Positions 12,001-18,474 of a stretch of DNA of 64,000 nucleotides are shown here, one piece after another. Source of the DNA: Nocardia amamiensis. Its GTDB lineage: Bacteria > Actinomycetota > Actinomycetes > Mycobacteriales > Mycobacteriaceae. Location: contig NZ_JADLQX010000018.1 of NCBI RefSeq assembly GCF_015477605.1, positions 62,001 through 126,000 of the forward strand, written 5' to 3'. A program made the translations under genes and the position numbers. The notes under the pieces are model-generated. The model ran no database searches. It saw only the letters and a list, made by a program, of their open reading frames with translations, and was not told the origin of the DNA. Every line of letters starts with the position of its first letter. Position 1 is the stretch's first letter.

Positions 12001-12340
12001 CCGCTACGTGCAGCGCGCCGGTTATGAGGTGAGTCTGGTGCCGCTGGAGGAATTCCACCGCAGGGCCACCGACCGGCAGATCTACCGGCTCGGCACCGAC
12101 GAGGTCTACGACAGCCAGACCCTGGAGATGTTCAAGTACGGCATCGAGCTGTTCGGCACGATCCACTACGAGGAGAGCTCCTACGCCGACTGCGCCTACA
12201 CCCGGCGGGTCCTGGGCGCGGCGGGCATCGACTGCCCGCCGACGGAGGAACTGGTGCGGGTCTACCTGGCGCACTGCGCCGAGATCGGCTACCTCCCCGC
12301 ACCACGCACCGCCGAGTCGACCGCGGAGGTGCTGCGATGA
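2..12340 (+). CDS. trans-AT type I polyketide synthase, C-terminal modules with terminal thioester reductase (5' end outside window)
   Basis: The reading frame is open to the left edge and starts inside the end of a dehydratase domain. Residues below are counted from the GTG at 29. Domains in order: DH tail (1-30); ACP1 (GLDS, Ser133); KR (GGFGGI near 580, SSIS near 709, Tyr about 723); KS1 (Cys1005, His1140, His1180); C-methyltransferase (EIGAGTGG near 1603); ACP2 (GVDS, Ser1955); KS2 (Cys2218, His2353, His2393); ACP3 (GIDS, Ser2765); KS3 (Cys3058, His3193, His3233); ACP4 (GFDS, Ser3636); extended-SDR thioester reductase (GVTGVLGG near 3715, Tyr3882-x3-Lys3886). There is no AT domain, and the order DH-ACP-KR is typical of trans-AT systems. 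The last three modules lack reductive domains, so a poly-beta-keto chain released as an aldehyde is expected, which could cyclise to a methylated resorcylaldehyde (inference). The stop overlaps the next start (ATGA). The architecture resembles the NOCAP synthase of Nocardia (recalled, not searched). Confidence 0.95.
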   Translation, partial: HGGDLLEADVALYAPDGSPVVRYRLTSKRVRGSADIQRLLTPAEGTAPPVSHDAVRARAAAAQYDPAATGPAPAAQYGPPATSPAPAAQYGPPATSPAPAASADDPQALISADLAALVAVELGADASGIATDVGFYELGLDSGRLLRLTAELEGRVGEPLYPTLLFEYQTIDALAGHLAETVGAKYRADAATAVPATTASQPGPGASTAEFATQSTELGSAPQVAAPATGSTDPGPAPYASTPTGSNELGTTPQAVIPAAGSSDPGPAPYAPTPTTGSTGLGSAPQAVTPPIRSTDPGPATAGARAAVQQAATPTAASTEIGSAPQAGAPKAGSTEFRSAPHPTAPIAEPPFASSRTVDPTAAAGDELVTFGFDWEPDTIARSRREATSLLVFDTTDHPYRHAGAAAVVRVRPGDEFFSAASDFVVNPADPRHMGLLVEQLMARGLRFDATLYLWPDSIGDDDSRDLIERVYLPLRDLVRATAGVSEPPVRLVLAVTRATPAGELSCALLGGFARTLRLEQPQPILRAVQCEPEAAIDDIVAAELGVEERHPAAEIRYRAGRREIRLPRLRTDPTGAAGDRVLRTGSVVVVTGGFGGIARHLARRLATDYGARLVLVSRRPLDAAAADLLAELNDLGAEAVHVRADVSIAEDAERVAAIAHATFGPVDVLYHGAGQLRDGLVSGTGRDEAVSVLAPKVHGVRHLTRALPEARLTVLFSSISAVIGNPGQADYAAANRYLDVFAEQRDQAGTRTVSVNWPLWADGGMHPPAEQIAALRRAGIGLLPTATGLDLLLSCAALDRAQLAAVWGDPEVVRARLRPAASPASTSVESVAASERPAPARPTGVGEPIAIVGISGRYPHADDLDEFWRNLRDGHDAVGPVPAERWWLTAARDTPGAPPMTGGFLREVGGFDPQFFRIPPVQAPLLDPQERLFLQQAYAALEHAGYHHTDPTVRDRRVGVFVGATWSDYRLLGVEATRDGDPVAVASIPSSIANRTSYTLGLGGPSLTVDTACSASLTALHLARRSMLDGECDAAIVGGVNLLLHEDKFLLLSSLGMMSDSGRCRPFAASADGYVPGEGVGALYLKPLAAARADGDTIHGLILGSAVNHGGQTSGYSVPHPGAQAEVITEALRAAGVDPAAVDYLEAHGTGTPLGDPIEIAGLAATFGRSDGTGRSRALGSTKSNIGHLEAAAGVAGLTRVLLQMRHGRIAPTLHAAQVNPAIAFNSVPFHLPRELEDWPRRTVDGVTMPRHAGVSAFGAGGANAHVVLAEFVDDRARSRVPGGSEIFVLSARTAAQLRRYAEIMAQHFRTLDPDDFADAVRTLQVGRPALAHRLAVVASSPSAVADALDQFRTDQLGPVVTGTVDAQTRPLFGPPASDQDLARQWVAGADIDWRDRGGPERRIPLPGYPFDRTDYWIITPPRSGFDSAVAQFEAATGPAGIVEPGKPELGRYAAMLLFATLAGMGLTPGEWTAESMDAALGVRPEFARLRTSCLDILLRHGLVRSQQGSIVVPGPPPGTSGMRADLLARFPETEAYVALLDACLAAYPRVLRGELSATEVLFPGGDLGLVGAVYRGNAAYDFTNGLLAELVSALAQQRGTARPLRVVEIGAGTGGSTHAVLAALADRGIAYEYHYTDVSHSFVAHGRRTFGTYPNLRFAVLDIETDPVAQGFPAYDADLVVCANVLHATRSIDSTLRNARRLLAPGGVLAFTEATTDLEVLALTFGLLEGWHAYRDPAARIPHSPLLSEQQWRAALSAAGFSGIRAWGPGLSEDPEPSFRLLAAVSAAAPADGRSGTDVAPEPAQTAATGASTWAAHTPARGSQHTGAVPQMAQAAATGASTQTVGNSALGAQRIGVVPEPARASAVSSSTQIAHIPAREAERIGLESTQTDVGASEQFAEDSVPAVERIVSEPARTATAPASAAAVSALEAELIGLVADGLGVAHSEVRAELPLSEYGVDSILAVKIIDRVNARYGLALRPTVVFDHPSVRLLSRRMAEDGATATSTPTTQPTDSAPSRMSSAARPSASSPKTVGAPSAYSAPTEGPSERSASMDIAIIGMSGEFPGAANLAEFWRNLAAGHDSVTEVPASRWPVADYFRPGPATPGKTYSKWGGFLDGVDQFDPAFFDLVPAEADYMDPQQRLFLEHSWLALEDAAIDPKSLRRKRCGVFAGSPGSDYATLLRNRAAVGSHHMFTGNSPAILPARVAYHLDLTGPCLGLDTACSSALVALHQACRSVASGESELALAGGVAVFVTPEYHLLASSMGMLSPRGRCASFGADADGFVIAEGAGVVVLKPLAAAERDGDPIHGVIRGIGVNHDGRTNGITAPSVRSQTELELAVYRDGGIDPATIGYVETHGTGTRLGDPIEIEALTAAFRHYTDAVAAIPVGSVKSNIGHASHAAGMASLFKVLLAMRAGQVPPSLHVASVNPLLGLDQSPFFVNTALREWSGPRRAAISSFGFSGTNAHVVVDAAPIADATRPHVPGGPQLIVLSARSATSLTRMARTLRRHLAANPDLVPADIARTLAHGRSGFEHRLAIVADSLDAIAARLAAFAEGDRPAGVFTGVTDVVTDRVGATVLGDPVAAAQQWVEGGHVEYAGWTDPAARRIHLPGYEFDRERCWVPEEAGAASSTHATGLPPGASGADVAAASRTVAAAEGFAVSDTAAAPTVSTPEAVSAPPTPSQGAAVPEDVSDRSTLAARVVAGVVTPADAGSAPPLPVQAHTEAASTAPLWRTAETYLKGLLAEYCRLAPDRIRTRIPLQDYGIDSVLISKMNDRLETDFGPLPSTLFFEYQTIRDLAGYLADEHAPRVAALASGLASGAAFGSAAASAHVMAGSVHVDVAHTAPTVAHAAPADPAIEASHRAPVPAQTMATGPAASASAPAQRPIGDDSDDDIAVIGMAGRFPMAGDIEEFWANLVAGRDCIVEVPPQRWDHREYLSDDPDEPGTTYARWGGFIDDVDKFDARFFGITPKDAEEMDPQQRLFLETSWAALEDAGYTPDRVRASAASRGLLDAGVFAGVGYAEYQAFVGVPISGYFAVANRVSYHFGFSGPSLAVDTACSASLTALHLACESLRRGESAYALAGGVNVSIHPGKYLLLGYGRWASTDGRCRSFGAGGDGYVPGEGVVTLVLKPLRHARADGDRVYGVIRGSAINHGGRTNGFTVPNPAAQADLIGRALTTARVDAGDIGYVEAHGTGTALGDPIEIAALSKAYRRSTTERGYCGIGSAKSSVGHLEAAAGAAGVVKALLQLRHDTMAPNLHSDPPNPGIDFAATPFRIIDQPTAWPRPEDGQPRITAVSSFGAGGSNAHVILADADPIASTPEDGQPRLVVLSARDADRLTELATRVARRLHEHPVPLPDVAWTLAVGRTAFQHRLAVVAASTAELVELLYGAAASDTPTPAEGMLIFRGVARTHRELDELPGESDADRTEVRALLRSGNLPRVAELWAGGWTVDWEQSYERPFGRIVSLPGYPFARRRYWIVPEDYRRRSHPAAPQLVAKTVVAHENDPADSWRRNGHSTNGAAAQEILRADPTTPELLAPDTATTPSTITEPATGITEPAGVTSPNRHAEPAEIVASSGTTAVRPGNAELAGDGFDTALRDQLSEQIRDIFADLTKTDPAELDLDAEFADFGFDSVATVRMLNRLMKHYDVKIPAESTELYPTIASLSEYLVAEGIITGGTHADAPRATETAAAAETQQHIPPVTMDAPIPVRSVFITGVTGVLGGKLLHDLLSDTDVRVTCLVRGKTVDAAERRIKHFLGTYDPDGTLDKAFADRVTTVLGDVSSERLGLDEVTWRRLADEVDLTIHAAGRTTLVTFYDALAPINVEGTRRAVEFALRSRGKYLVYVSSFSALGDRLNFNNPPFTERDLELGQGYDHLPYQQTKYESEKLIRAASEQGLLWDIVRPGNIMGDSRTGRYPFSEVSVKGAYYDILKTMIEAGETMLTPVHWDISPVDYVSAAMVHIALRRPTYRETYHLTNPDIRRYYDVVRYVQRAGYEVSLVPLEEFHRRATDRQIYRLGTDEVYDSQTLEMFKYGIELFGTIHYEESSYADCAYTRRVLGAAGIDCPPTEELVRVYLAHCAEIGYLPAPRTAESTAEVLR
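182..298 (+). repeat. three 39-bp in-frame tandem repeats in the PKS linker
   Basis: Three consecutive 13-residue units, AAQYDPAATGPAP then AAQYGPPATSPAP twice, begin at 182, 221 and 260 just before ACP1. The last two units are nearly identical at DNA level, which suggests recent duplication. The linker that follows ACP1 (about 600-1050) also contains imperfect units built around GSTDPGPAP and GSAPQ. These are Ala/Pro-rich flexible linkers around a carrier protein, and no separate function is claimed. Confidence 0.85.
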
Positions 12341-14181
12341 GCACCGAGCCGTTCGGAAAGGGCGGTGCCGCACTGCCGCAGCCTGGCCTGACCGACTGCA
12401 CCATCGTCTTCCCGGGACAGGGCGCCCAGCGGACCGGGATGGGCGCGGACTTCTGTGCCGAATTCCCGCTCGCGCGAGAGACATTCGCCGAAGCCAGTGA
12501 CGCGGTGGGTGAGGACCTGCTGCGGATCTGCGTCGAGCGGGATCCGCGGCTGCACCGCACGGAGTACACCCAGCCGTGCGTGCTGACCATGGAGGTCGCG
12601 GCCTACCGGGTGCTGGCGGCCGAATACGGTGTGCGGCCGGTCGCCTTCGGTGGGCACAGTCTCGGTGAGTACGCCGCGCTCGTCGCGGCGGGCGTCTTCG
12701 AGCTCGCCGACGGGGCGCGGCTGGTGCGTACCCGCGGGGCGCTCATGCAGCGCGCGGTACCGGAGGGCGAGGGCGCGATGGCCGCGCTGATCCTGCCGGA
12801 CATCGCCGACTCCGCGGCGGCCGAGCTGGTGGCCGCGGCGGGCGCGGAAGTGGCCAACGACAATTCGACCGATCAGCTCGTCATCAGTGGTGCAAGCGAT
12901 GCCGTCGCCGCCGCCCGCGCGGTGCTCGCCGAGCGTCTTCCGGACCTGCGATTCGTCCCGCTGCGGGTGAGCGCGCCGTTCCATTCCCGGTGGATGCGAG
13001 GGATCGAGGCGGAGTTCGCCGAGCATCTGGCCGCCTGCGCGCCCCGCACACGCGCCGCCCGCGCGGTCGCGGTGACCTCGAACTACACCGGAGAGTTCCA
13101 CCGGCCCGAGACGCTTGCCGAGCATCTGGTCCGTCAGATCTCCGCGCCGGTGCGCTGGACCGACAATATGCGCGCGCTGCTGCGCTCCCGCACCCACCGG
13201 TACGAGATCGGTCCGTCGGCGCCGCTGTCGAAGTTCTTCGCGACGCTGGGCGCGCCGGTGACCCGGATCGCGACGGTGGGCGATCTGCGTGCTCTTCCGA
13301 TCGAGGCCGGCAGCCCGAATGACCAATCGAAAAGCCGTGCCGCTTCAGCAATTTCGGCAACGATCACGCAGACGGCCACAGAACCGGCGCGAGCGACAGC
13401 CGAACCGGCCGCGATGCCGCCCGCACGCGAGACGGGTGCGCTGACCGTCCACCGCCGGACCGCGGGCACGCCGAAGCTGCGGTTGTTCTGCTGGCCGTTC
13501 GCCGGCGGCAAGGCCGCCGCCTACACCCCGTGGCGGCGCCAGCTGCCCGACTGGGTCGAGTTGTGCGTCATCGAGCTGCCCGCCCGGCAACGGCATCTGG
13601 CGCAGACGCCGATCCGCCGCTTCACCGATCTGGTCGACGCCTCCCTGGCGCAGGTCCTTCCGCTGACCGATCTGCCGTTCGCCTTCTTCGGCCACAGCCT
13701 CGGCGCACTGACCGCCTACGAGGTCGCGCGCGGGCTGCCCGCCGGGGTCGAACCGCGGGCGCTGTTTCTGGGCGGCGTGGCGGCGCCACATCTGCCCCGG
13801 CCGGGGCGCCTGTCGGGTCTTCCCGATCACGAATTCATCGCCGCGGTCGGCCATTACGGCGGCATTCCGCCGGAGGTGCGCGACACACCCGAGGTGATGG
13901 CGCTGTTCCTGCCCGCGCTGCGCAGCGACTTCGAGATCTTCGACGACTACCGATTCACCCCCGCCGCCGCACCGTCGTGCCCGGCCCACCTCTTCGGCGG
14001 TCGCGACGACCGCCAGGTGGCGACCACCCAGCTCGAGGCCTGGCGCGACGTCCTGCCTGGGTTGCGCTCCACCGAGCTGCTGCCCGGCGGTCACTTCTTC
14101 CTCGTCGAGCATCGCGAGGCGTTGCTCGGCTCTCTCGCGAACAAGCTCACCGCTGTTCGCCCCGACGTAGTACCCGCTTGA
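12337..14181 (+). CDS. trans-acting malonyl-CoA acyltransferase fused to type II thioesterase
   Basis: The 614-residue protein has two catalytic halves. Residues 1-320 form a FabD-like acyltransferase with GHSLGEY (nucleophile Ser108) and an APFH motif of the kind found in malonyl-selective enzymes. Residues 365-614 form an alpha/beta-hydrolase thioesterase of the RifR/GrsT type with GHSLG (Ser454), a GGRDD acid loop and GGHFFL for the catalytic His. A Thr/Ala-rich linker joins them. The AT would load malonyl units onto the AT-less PKS next door, and the TE would clear mis-acylated carrier proteins (known roles of these families). The ATG overlaps the PKS stop (ATGA), implying translational coupling. 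Fusion of the two trans-acting partners in one polypeptide is the unusual feature. Confidence 0.92.
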   Translation: MSTEPFGKGGAALPQPGLTDCTIVFPGQGAQRTGMGADFCAEFPLARETFAEASDAVGEDLLRICVERDPRLHRTEYTQPCVLTMEVAAYRVLAAEYGVRPVAFGGHSLGEYAALVAAGVFELADGARLVRTRGALMQRAVPEGEGAMAALILPDIADSAAAELVAAAGAEVANDNSTDQLVISGASDAVAAARAVLAERLPDLRFVPLRVSAPFHSRWMRGIEAEFAEHLAACAPRTRAARAVAVTSNYTGEFHRPETLAEHLVRQISAPVRWTDNMRALLRSRTHRYEIGPSAPLSKFFATLGAPVTRIATVGDLRALPIEAGSPNDQSKSRAASAISATITQTATEPARATAEPAAMPPARETGALTVHRRTAGTPKLRLFCWPFAGGKAAAYTPWRRQLPDWVELCVIELPARQRHLAQTPIRRFTDLVDASLAQVLPLTDLPFAFFGHSLGALTAYEVARGLPAGVEPRALFLGGVAAPHLPRPGRLSGLPDHEFIAAVGHYGGIPPEVRDTPEVMALFLPALRSDFEIFDDYRFTPAAAPSCPAHLFGGRDDRQVATTQLEAWRDVLPGLRSTELLPGGHFFLVEHREALLGSLANKLTAVRPDVVPA

Positions 14182-14196
14182 TGAAGGGATGCAGTA

Positions 14197-14613
14197 ATGA
14201 AGGTCGAAGTTCTCACCCCGTCGTGCAATCTCGACACCGTCCGCGATGGGCGCGGCGGCATCTTCACGTGGGTTCCCCCGGAGCCCTTGCTGGAGTTCAA
14301 CCTGATCTACATGCACCCGGGCAAGGTGCGCGGCTTGCACTACCACCCGCACTTCGTCGAGTACCTGCTGTTCGTCGAAGGCAACGGCGTGCTGGTGACC
14401 AAGGACGACCACGAGGATCCGAACTGCCCGGAGGAGTTCATCCACGTGTCCAAGGGCATCTGCACGCGCACCCCGATCGGGGTGATGCACACGGTCTACT
14501 CGATCACGCCGCTGACCTTCATCGCGATGCTGACCAAGCCGTGGGACGACTGCGACCCGCCGATCGTCCAGGTAGCGCCGCTGCCGCACACCTTGGAAGG
14601 CAACAAGCCATGA
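14197..14613 (+). CDS. small cupin-fold protein, probable NDP-sugar isomerase/epimerase
   Basis: The 138-residue single-domain cupin has GLHYHPHFVEYLLF as motif 1 (His/His/Glu ligand set) and PIGVMH as the start of motif 2. Its length fits FdtA/WxcM-type sugar 3,4-ketoisomerases and relatives of RmlC. It lies between the acyltransferase and an NAD-dependent SDR, with a GAAGGGA-like ribosome site before the ATG at 14197. The context favours a step on a 4-keto-6-deoxy sugar. A small cupin cyclase acting on the poly-keto aldehyde is an alternative I cannot exclude. Confidence 0.7.
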   Translation: MKVEVLTPSCNLDTVRDGRGGIFTWVPPEPLLEFNLIYMHPGKVRGLHYHPHFVEYLLFVEGNGVLVTKDDHEDPNCPEEFIHVSKGICTRTPIGVMHTVYSITPLTFIAMLTKPWDDCDPPIVQVAPLPHTLEGNKP

Positions 14614-14650
14614 GCGGTGGCTCGCGGAGGCATCCCGGAAAGGGCGCGGC

Positions 14651-15373
14651 ATGAGCGGGCTGCGCGTGGCGGTGGTCGGCGCCGCGGGCTATGTCGGCGC
14701 CGCGCTGGTGGAGGCGCTCGGCAAGCGGACCGAGTGGGAGGTGGTGCCGGTGGTGCGCGCCGACCACGAACGCCACCGCACCGCCGGCCGCTACGACGTG
14801 CTGATCAATGCCGCCTGCCCGTCGAAACGGTTCTGGGCCGAGCACAATCCGGACGCCGACCACGCGGAGACGGTGGACAAGACGCGCCTGCTGCGCGAGC
14901 AGTGGCGCTGGGACCGGTTCGTGCAGATCAGCAGCATTTCCGCGCGCACCCAACTGGACACCGTCTACGGGCGCCATCGCGCCGAGGCCGAGCAATTGTG
15001 TTCCGGTGCGGACACTTTCGTCGTCCGGCTGGGACCGATGTACGGCGGCGACTACCGCAAGGGCGTGCTCGCCGACATGGCCGCCGACCGCCCGGTGTTC
15101 GCCAGTGGCCGATCGCGGCAGAGCTTCGCGCCGGTGGACTGGTGCGCGGGCTGGATCGCCGAGCATCTCGGCGACACCGGCCTGCGCGAGGTGGGTGCGC
15201 GCACCTCCGTGACGCTGGCCGAGGTCCGCGACGCGGTGGGCTCGCGCTCGGAGTTCGCCAAAGACTATGTCGACGACCAGTTCCCGGTCACCGCCACCGG
15301 CTCCGATTGGCCGGAGGCGGCGGCGGTGATCGACTGGCTGGCCGGAAGGGTCACCGGTGCACGAGCGAGCTGA
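14651..15373 (+). CDS. NAD(P)-dependent extended-SDR sugar epimerase/ketoreductase-like protein
   Basis: The 240-residue Rossmann protein has GAAGYVGAAL at the N-terminus (residues 10-19), a QISSIS serine motif, and Tyr106-Gly-Arg-His-Arg110 where the family has YxxxK. The catalytic lysine position is therefore arginine. It is shorter than typical 300-residue sugar epimerases. A GAAAGGG site precedes the ATG. It follows the cupin in the sugar block and probably reduces or epimerises a keto-sugar, though the K-to-R change leaves activity open. Its 3' end overlaps the convergent GT2 gene by 23 bp. Confidence 0.75.
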   Translation: MSGLRVAVVGAAGYVGAALVEALGKRTEWEVVPVVRADHERHRTAGRYDVLINAACPSKRFWAEHNPDADHAETVDKTRLLREQWRWDRFVQISSISARTQLDTVYGRHRAEAEQLCSGADTFVVRLGPMYGGDYRKGVLADMAADRPVFASGRSRQSFAPVDWCAGWIAEHLGDTGLREVGARTSVTLAEVRDAVGSRSEFAKDYVDDQFPVTATGSDWPEAAAVIDWLAGRVTGARAS

Positions 15374-16110
15374 TGCGATGACGGCTGGGCCGCAAGTACT
15401 TCTCCGCGCACAGCACCAACAGGAAACGCACGCTGGTCGCCACGTCGCGGGTGCGCATCTTCGACGCGCCCGCGGTGCGGTTGAGTACGTGAATGGGCAC
15501 CTGCTCGATCCGGAAACCGTTGGCGTTGAGGATGTAGAGGCTTTCGAAGAAGAACGAGTAACCGGTCGAGCGGACCTTATCGAAAGCAGCTACCGGAACA
15601 GCGTCCAGACGGTAGTATCGGAACGCGCCGGTGGCATCGTAGGGCATCCGCAGCAATGTCACGGTGAGAAAATGCCCGACCCGGGTGAGGACCTTGCGGA
15701 AGGGAGTCCAGTCGGCCAGGCTGTCCTCTTTCAGATATCGCGAGCCGACGACGATGTCGAAACCGTCGGCGGCGGCGCGCAATGCCGGAAGATACGACGG
15801 CGGATGCGCGAAATCGGAGTCCATCGTGATGATGTGCCGGTACCCCTGCGCATAGGCCCAGCGGATACCGGCCTGATGCGCGGAACCGACGCCTTGGCGA
15901 CCGGCCCTGTGCAGCACGTGGATTCGGGGCGCGTGCTGTCGTGCCAGCTCATCGAGCAGGTCACCGGTGCCGTCGGGGGAGTTGTCGTCGACGAACAGGA
16001 CATCGAAATCCATGCCCTGTTCCAGGATCTGAGCAAGCAACGGCCCGACGTTGCGACGCTCGTTGTATGTCGGAATCATGACCAGAGTTTTTTCGGAGGC
16101 CGCGCTCATG
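15351..16110 (-). CDS. GT2 glycosyltransferase, polyprenyl-phosphate mannose (sugar) synthase-like
   Basis: This is a DPM1/Ppm1-type catalytic domain. It shows the MIPTYNERRNV start, DDNSPDGTG, the metal-binding DSD in ITMDSDFAHPP, and a central GSRY segment. It has about 252 residues from the chosen ATG at 16110 (an upstream ATG at 16160 would add 17 residues unlike the family). No membrane helix is visible, as in the catalytic subunit of mycobacterial Ppm1. Known members transfer mannose or glucose from GDP/UDP-sugar to polyprenyl phosphate. It is the only gene of the block on this strand, divergent from gmd. The GT87 gene downstream could use its product. Confidence 0.85.
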
Positions 16111-16195
16111 CAATCGAATTTTAGTACCGGCGGCGACCGAAAGATAGGTGTTGCCGCCATTTTCGAGACCCGTTAGTCTCAGGGTTGGAGGTTTG

Positions 16196-17218
16196 ATGAG
16201 AAAAGCTTTGATAACCGGCATCACCGGCCAGGACGGGTCTTATCTGACGGAATTCCTGCTGCAGCAGGGATACGAAGTGCACGGGATTATCCGGCGTGCG
16301 TCGAATTTCAATACCGATCGCATCGATCACCTGTATTCCGATACGCATTCGCAACGCCGGCTATTCCTGCACTATGGGGATCTCATGGACTCCAGCAGCC
16401 TCAACCGCATCCTGGAGGACGTGCGCCCGGCGGAGATCTACAACCTGGGTGCGCAATCGCATGTGCACATCTCGTTCCAGATCCCGGAGTTCACCGCCGA
16501 GACCAACGCGATCGGCACGCTGCGCATCCTGGACGCGATCCGCAAGACCGGCATCGCGACCAAGTTCTACCAGGCCTCGTCCTCGGAGTTGTACGGCGGC
16601 TTGCACGACGTCGCGCTGAGTGAGGACACGCCGTTCCATCCGCGCTCGCCGTATGCCGTGGCGAAGCTGTACGCGTACTGGATCACGGTGAACCACCGCG
16701 AGGCCTACGGGATGTACACGGTCAACGGCACCTTGTTCAATCACGAATCACCCAGGCGCGGCGAGGTTTTCGTCACCCGCAAGGTGACCCGCGGCGCGGT
16801 GCGCATCGCGCAGGGCAAACAGGACAAGCTCTTTATCGGCAACCTGGACGCCCGCCGCGACTGGGGCTACGCCAAGGAGTATGTCGAGGCGATGTGGCTG
16901 ATGCTGCAGCAGCCCGAACCCGACGACTACGTGATCGCCACCGGCGAGACACACAGCGTGCGCGAGTTGTGCGAGACCGCGTTCTCCGCGACGGGCGTCG
17001 AATTAGTCTGGGAGGGAACGGGTCTCGATGAGAAAGGGATCGATAGGCGCACCTCCCGGGTGTTGGTCGAGGTCGATCCGACCTACTTCCGGCCCGCCGA
17101 GGTGCATCATCTCACCGGTGACCCGACCAAGGCGAAGAAGAAGCTCGGGTGGGAACCACGCACGAGCTTCACCGAACTTGTCGAACTGATGGTCGCCCAC
17201 GATATGGAGAACGCGTGA
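16196..17218 (+). CDS. gmd: GDP-mannose 4,6-dehydratase
   Basis: The 340-residue protein has the NADP-binding motif [13 protein letters not shown], the catalytic SSSELYG (Glu131) and SPYAVAK (Tyr153-x3-Lys157), plus [16 protein letters not shown] and [13 protein letters not shown], which are all hallmarks of GMD. It converts GDP-D-mannose to GDP-4-keto-6-deoxy-D-mannose, so the 6-deoxy sugars of this cluster should be GDP-linked. The ATG at 16196 was chosen over the upstream in-frame ATG at 16148 because a GGAGG ribosome site sits just before it and the family starts here. The GTG of the next gene overlaps its stop (GTGA). Confidence 0.95.
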   Translation: MRKALITGITGQDGSYLTEFLLQQGYEVHGIIRRASNFNTDRIDHLYSDTHSQRRLFLHYGDLMDSSSLNRILEDVRPAEIYNLGAQSHVHISFQIPEFTAETNAIGTLRILDAIRKTGIATKFYQASSSELYGGLHDVALSEDTPFHPRSPYAVAKLYAYWITVNHREAYGMYTVNGTLFNHESPRRGEVFVTRKVTRGAVRIAQGKQDKLFIGNLDARRDWGYAKEYVEAMWLMLQQPEPDDYVIATGETHSVRELCETAFSATGVELVWEGTGLDEKGIDRRTSRVLVEVDPTYFRPAEVHHLTGDPTKAKKKLGWEPRTSFTELVELMVAHDMENA

Positions 17219-18474
17219 CGCAAGCAGTGGCGGTGGATTGCTGCCGGGTGTGCGGGAACACCCGGCTCGAGACGGTCGTCGATCTCGGCACGATGGCGCT
17301 GACCGGAGTATTTCCGGCCACCGACCCGACCGCCGTGCCGCGCTACCCCTTGGAGTTGGTGCGCTGCGTGCCCATCGGCCCTGAGGAATGCGGGCTCGTG
17401 CAGCTGCGCCATACCGCCGATTTCGACGAGATGTATTCCCCGGGTTACGGCTACCGCTCCGGGTTGAATCGATCGATGATCGATCACCTGGGGCACCGGG
17501 TGGCCAGGATCCGGGAACGCATGTCGTTGACGCCACAGGATCTGGTGATCGACGTCGGCAGCAACGACGCGACGCTGCTGCGGGCCTACCCCGAGGGGTC
17601 GGCGACCATCGTGGGGATCGACCCGCTGGGGGAGAAGTTCCGCCGGTTCTATCCACCGCATGTCCGGCTGGTGACCGGATACTTCAACCGCGAACTGGTC
17701 GAATCGGTGCTGGACGGACGGCGAGCCAAGGTGATCACCTCGATCGCCATGTTCTACGACGTGCCCAGCCCGCTGGAATTCATGCAGGCGGTGTACGACA
17801 GCCTCACCGACGACGGCATCTGGGTACTCGAACAGAGTTACCTGCCCGCGATGCTGGCCACCACCTCCTACGACACCATCTGCCACGAGCACCTCGAGTA
17901 CTACACCCTCGACCAGATCGAGTGGATGGCGCGGCGGTGCGGATTCGTGGTGCTGGAAGTGGAGCGCAATTCCGTCAACGGCGGCAGCTTCGCTCTCACG
18001 CTGGGCAAGCGGGGCGCACCGTCCACCGCCGACGCCGCCGAGCTGGACCGGATGCGTCAGGAGGAAGCCGCGCTCGGGCTGCACACCCCACAGCCCTACG
18101 CCGACTTCGCCAAACGAGTCGAGGAGCATCGCGAGCAGGTCCGTGACTTCTTCGACCGCTCCCGCAAAGCGGGCCTGCGCACGCTCGGCTACGGCGCCTC
18201 CACCAAGGGCAATGTGGTGTTGCAACACTGCGGTATCGGGCCGGAGGACCTACCCTGCATCGCGGAGGTCAACGACGACAAGTTCGGCAAATTCACCCCT
18301 GGCAGCGCGATCCCGATCGTCTCCGAGGCGCAGGCACGCGAGCTGGCTCCCGACCAGTTCTTCGTGCTGCCTTGGCACTTCCGCACCATGATGCTGGAGC
18401 GGGAAAGCGCGTTCCGCGCGGCCGGAGGACGGCTGGTGTTCCCGCTGCCGGAATTGGACGTGGTCTCCAGATGA
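17215..18474 (+). CDS. NDP-sugar C-methyltransferase (zinc-binding, TylC3/NovU-like)
   Basis: Three-part architecture: an N-terminal zinc-binding segment ([17 protein letters not shown], with Cys9, Cys10, Cys13), a central SAM-binding methyltransferase ([12 protein letters not shown]), and the C-terminal domain of sugar C-methyltransferases ([14 protein letters not shown]). The HEHLEYY motif of the family is present. Its 419 residues are typical. Known relatives methylate a carbon, usually C-3, of a 4-keto-6-deoxy NDP-sugar, so a branched-chain methyl sugar is predicted. The GTG start overlaps the gmd stop, and its own stop overlaps the next ATG. Confidence 0.9.
   Translation: MTQAVAVDCCRVCGNTRLETVVDLGTMALTGVFPATDPTAVPRYPLELVRCVPIGPEECGLVQLRHTADFDEMYSPGYGYRSGLNRSMIDHLGHRVARIRERMSLTPQDLVIDVGSNDATLLRAYPEGSATIVGIDPLGEKFRRFYPPHVRLVTGYFNRELVESVLDGRRAKVITSIAMFYDVPSPLEFMQAVYDSLTDDGIWVLEQSYLPAMLATTSYDTICHEHLEYYTLDQIEWMARRCGFVVLEVERNSVNGGSFALTLGKRGAPSTADAAELDRMRQEEAALGLHTPQPYADFAKRVEEHREQVRDFFDRSRKAGLRTLGYGASTKGNVVLQHCGIGPEDLPCIAEVNDDKFGKFTPGSAIPIVSEAQARELAPDQFFVLPWHFRTMMLERESAFRAAGGRLVFPLPELDVVSR

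Noticed and set aside
8528-12484. Long open frame on the minus strand opposite the PKS, and a similar one at 1001-3928
   Set aside because: They lie antisense to conserved PKS domains. Their translations are Arg/Gly/His-rich with no family motifs, which is expected for the antisense of GC-rich coding DNA.
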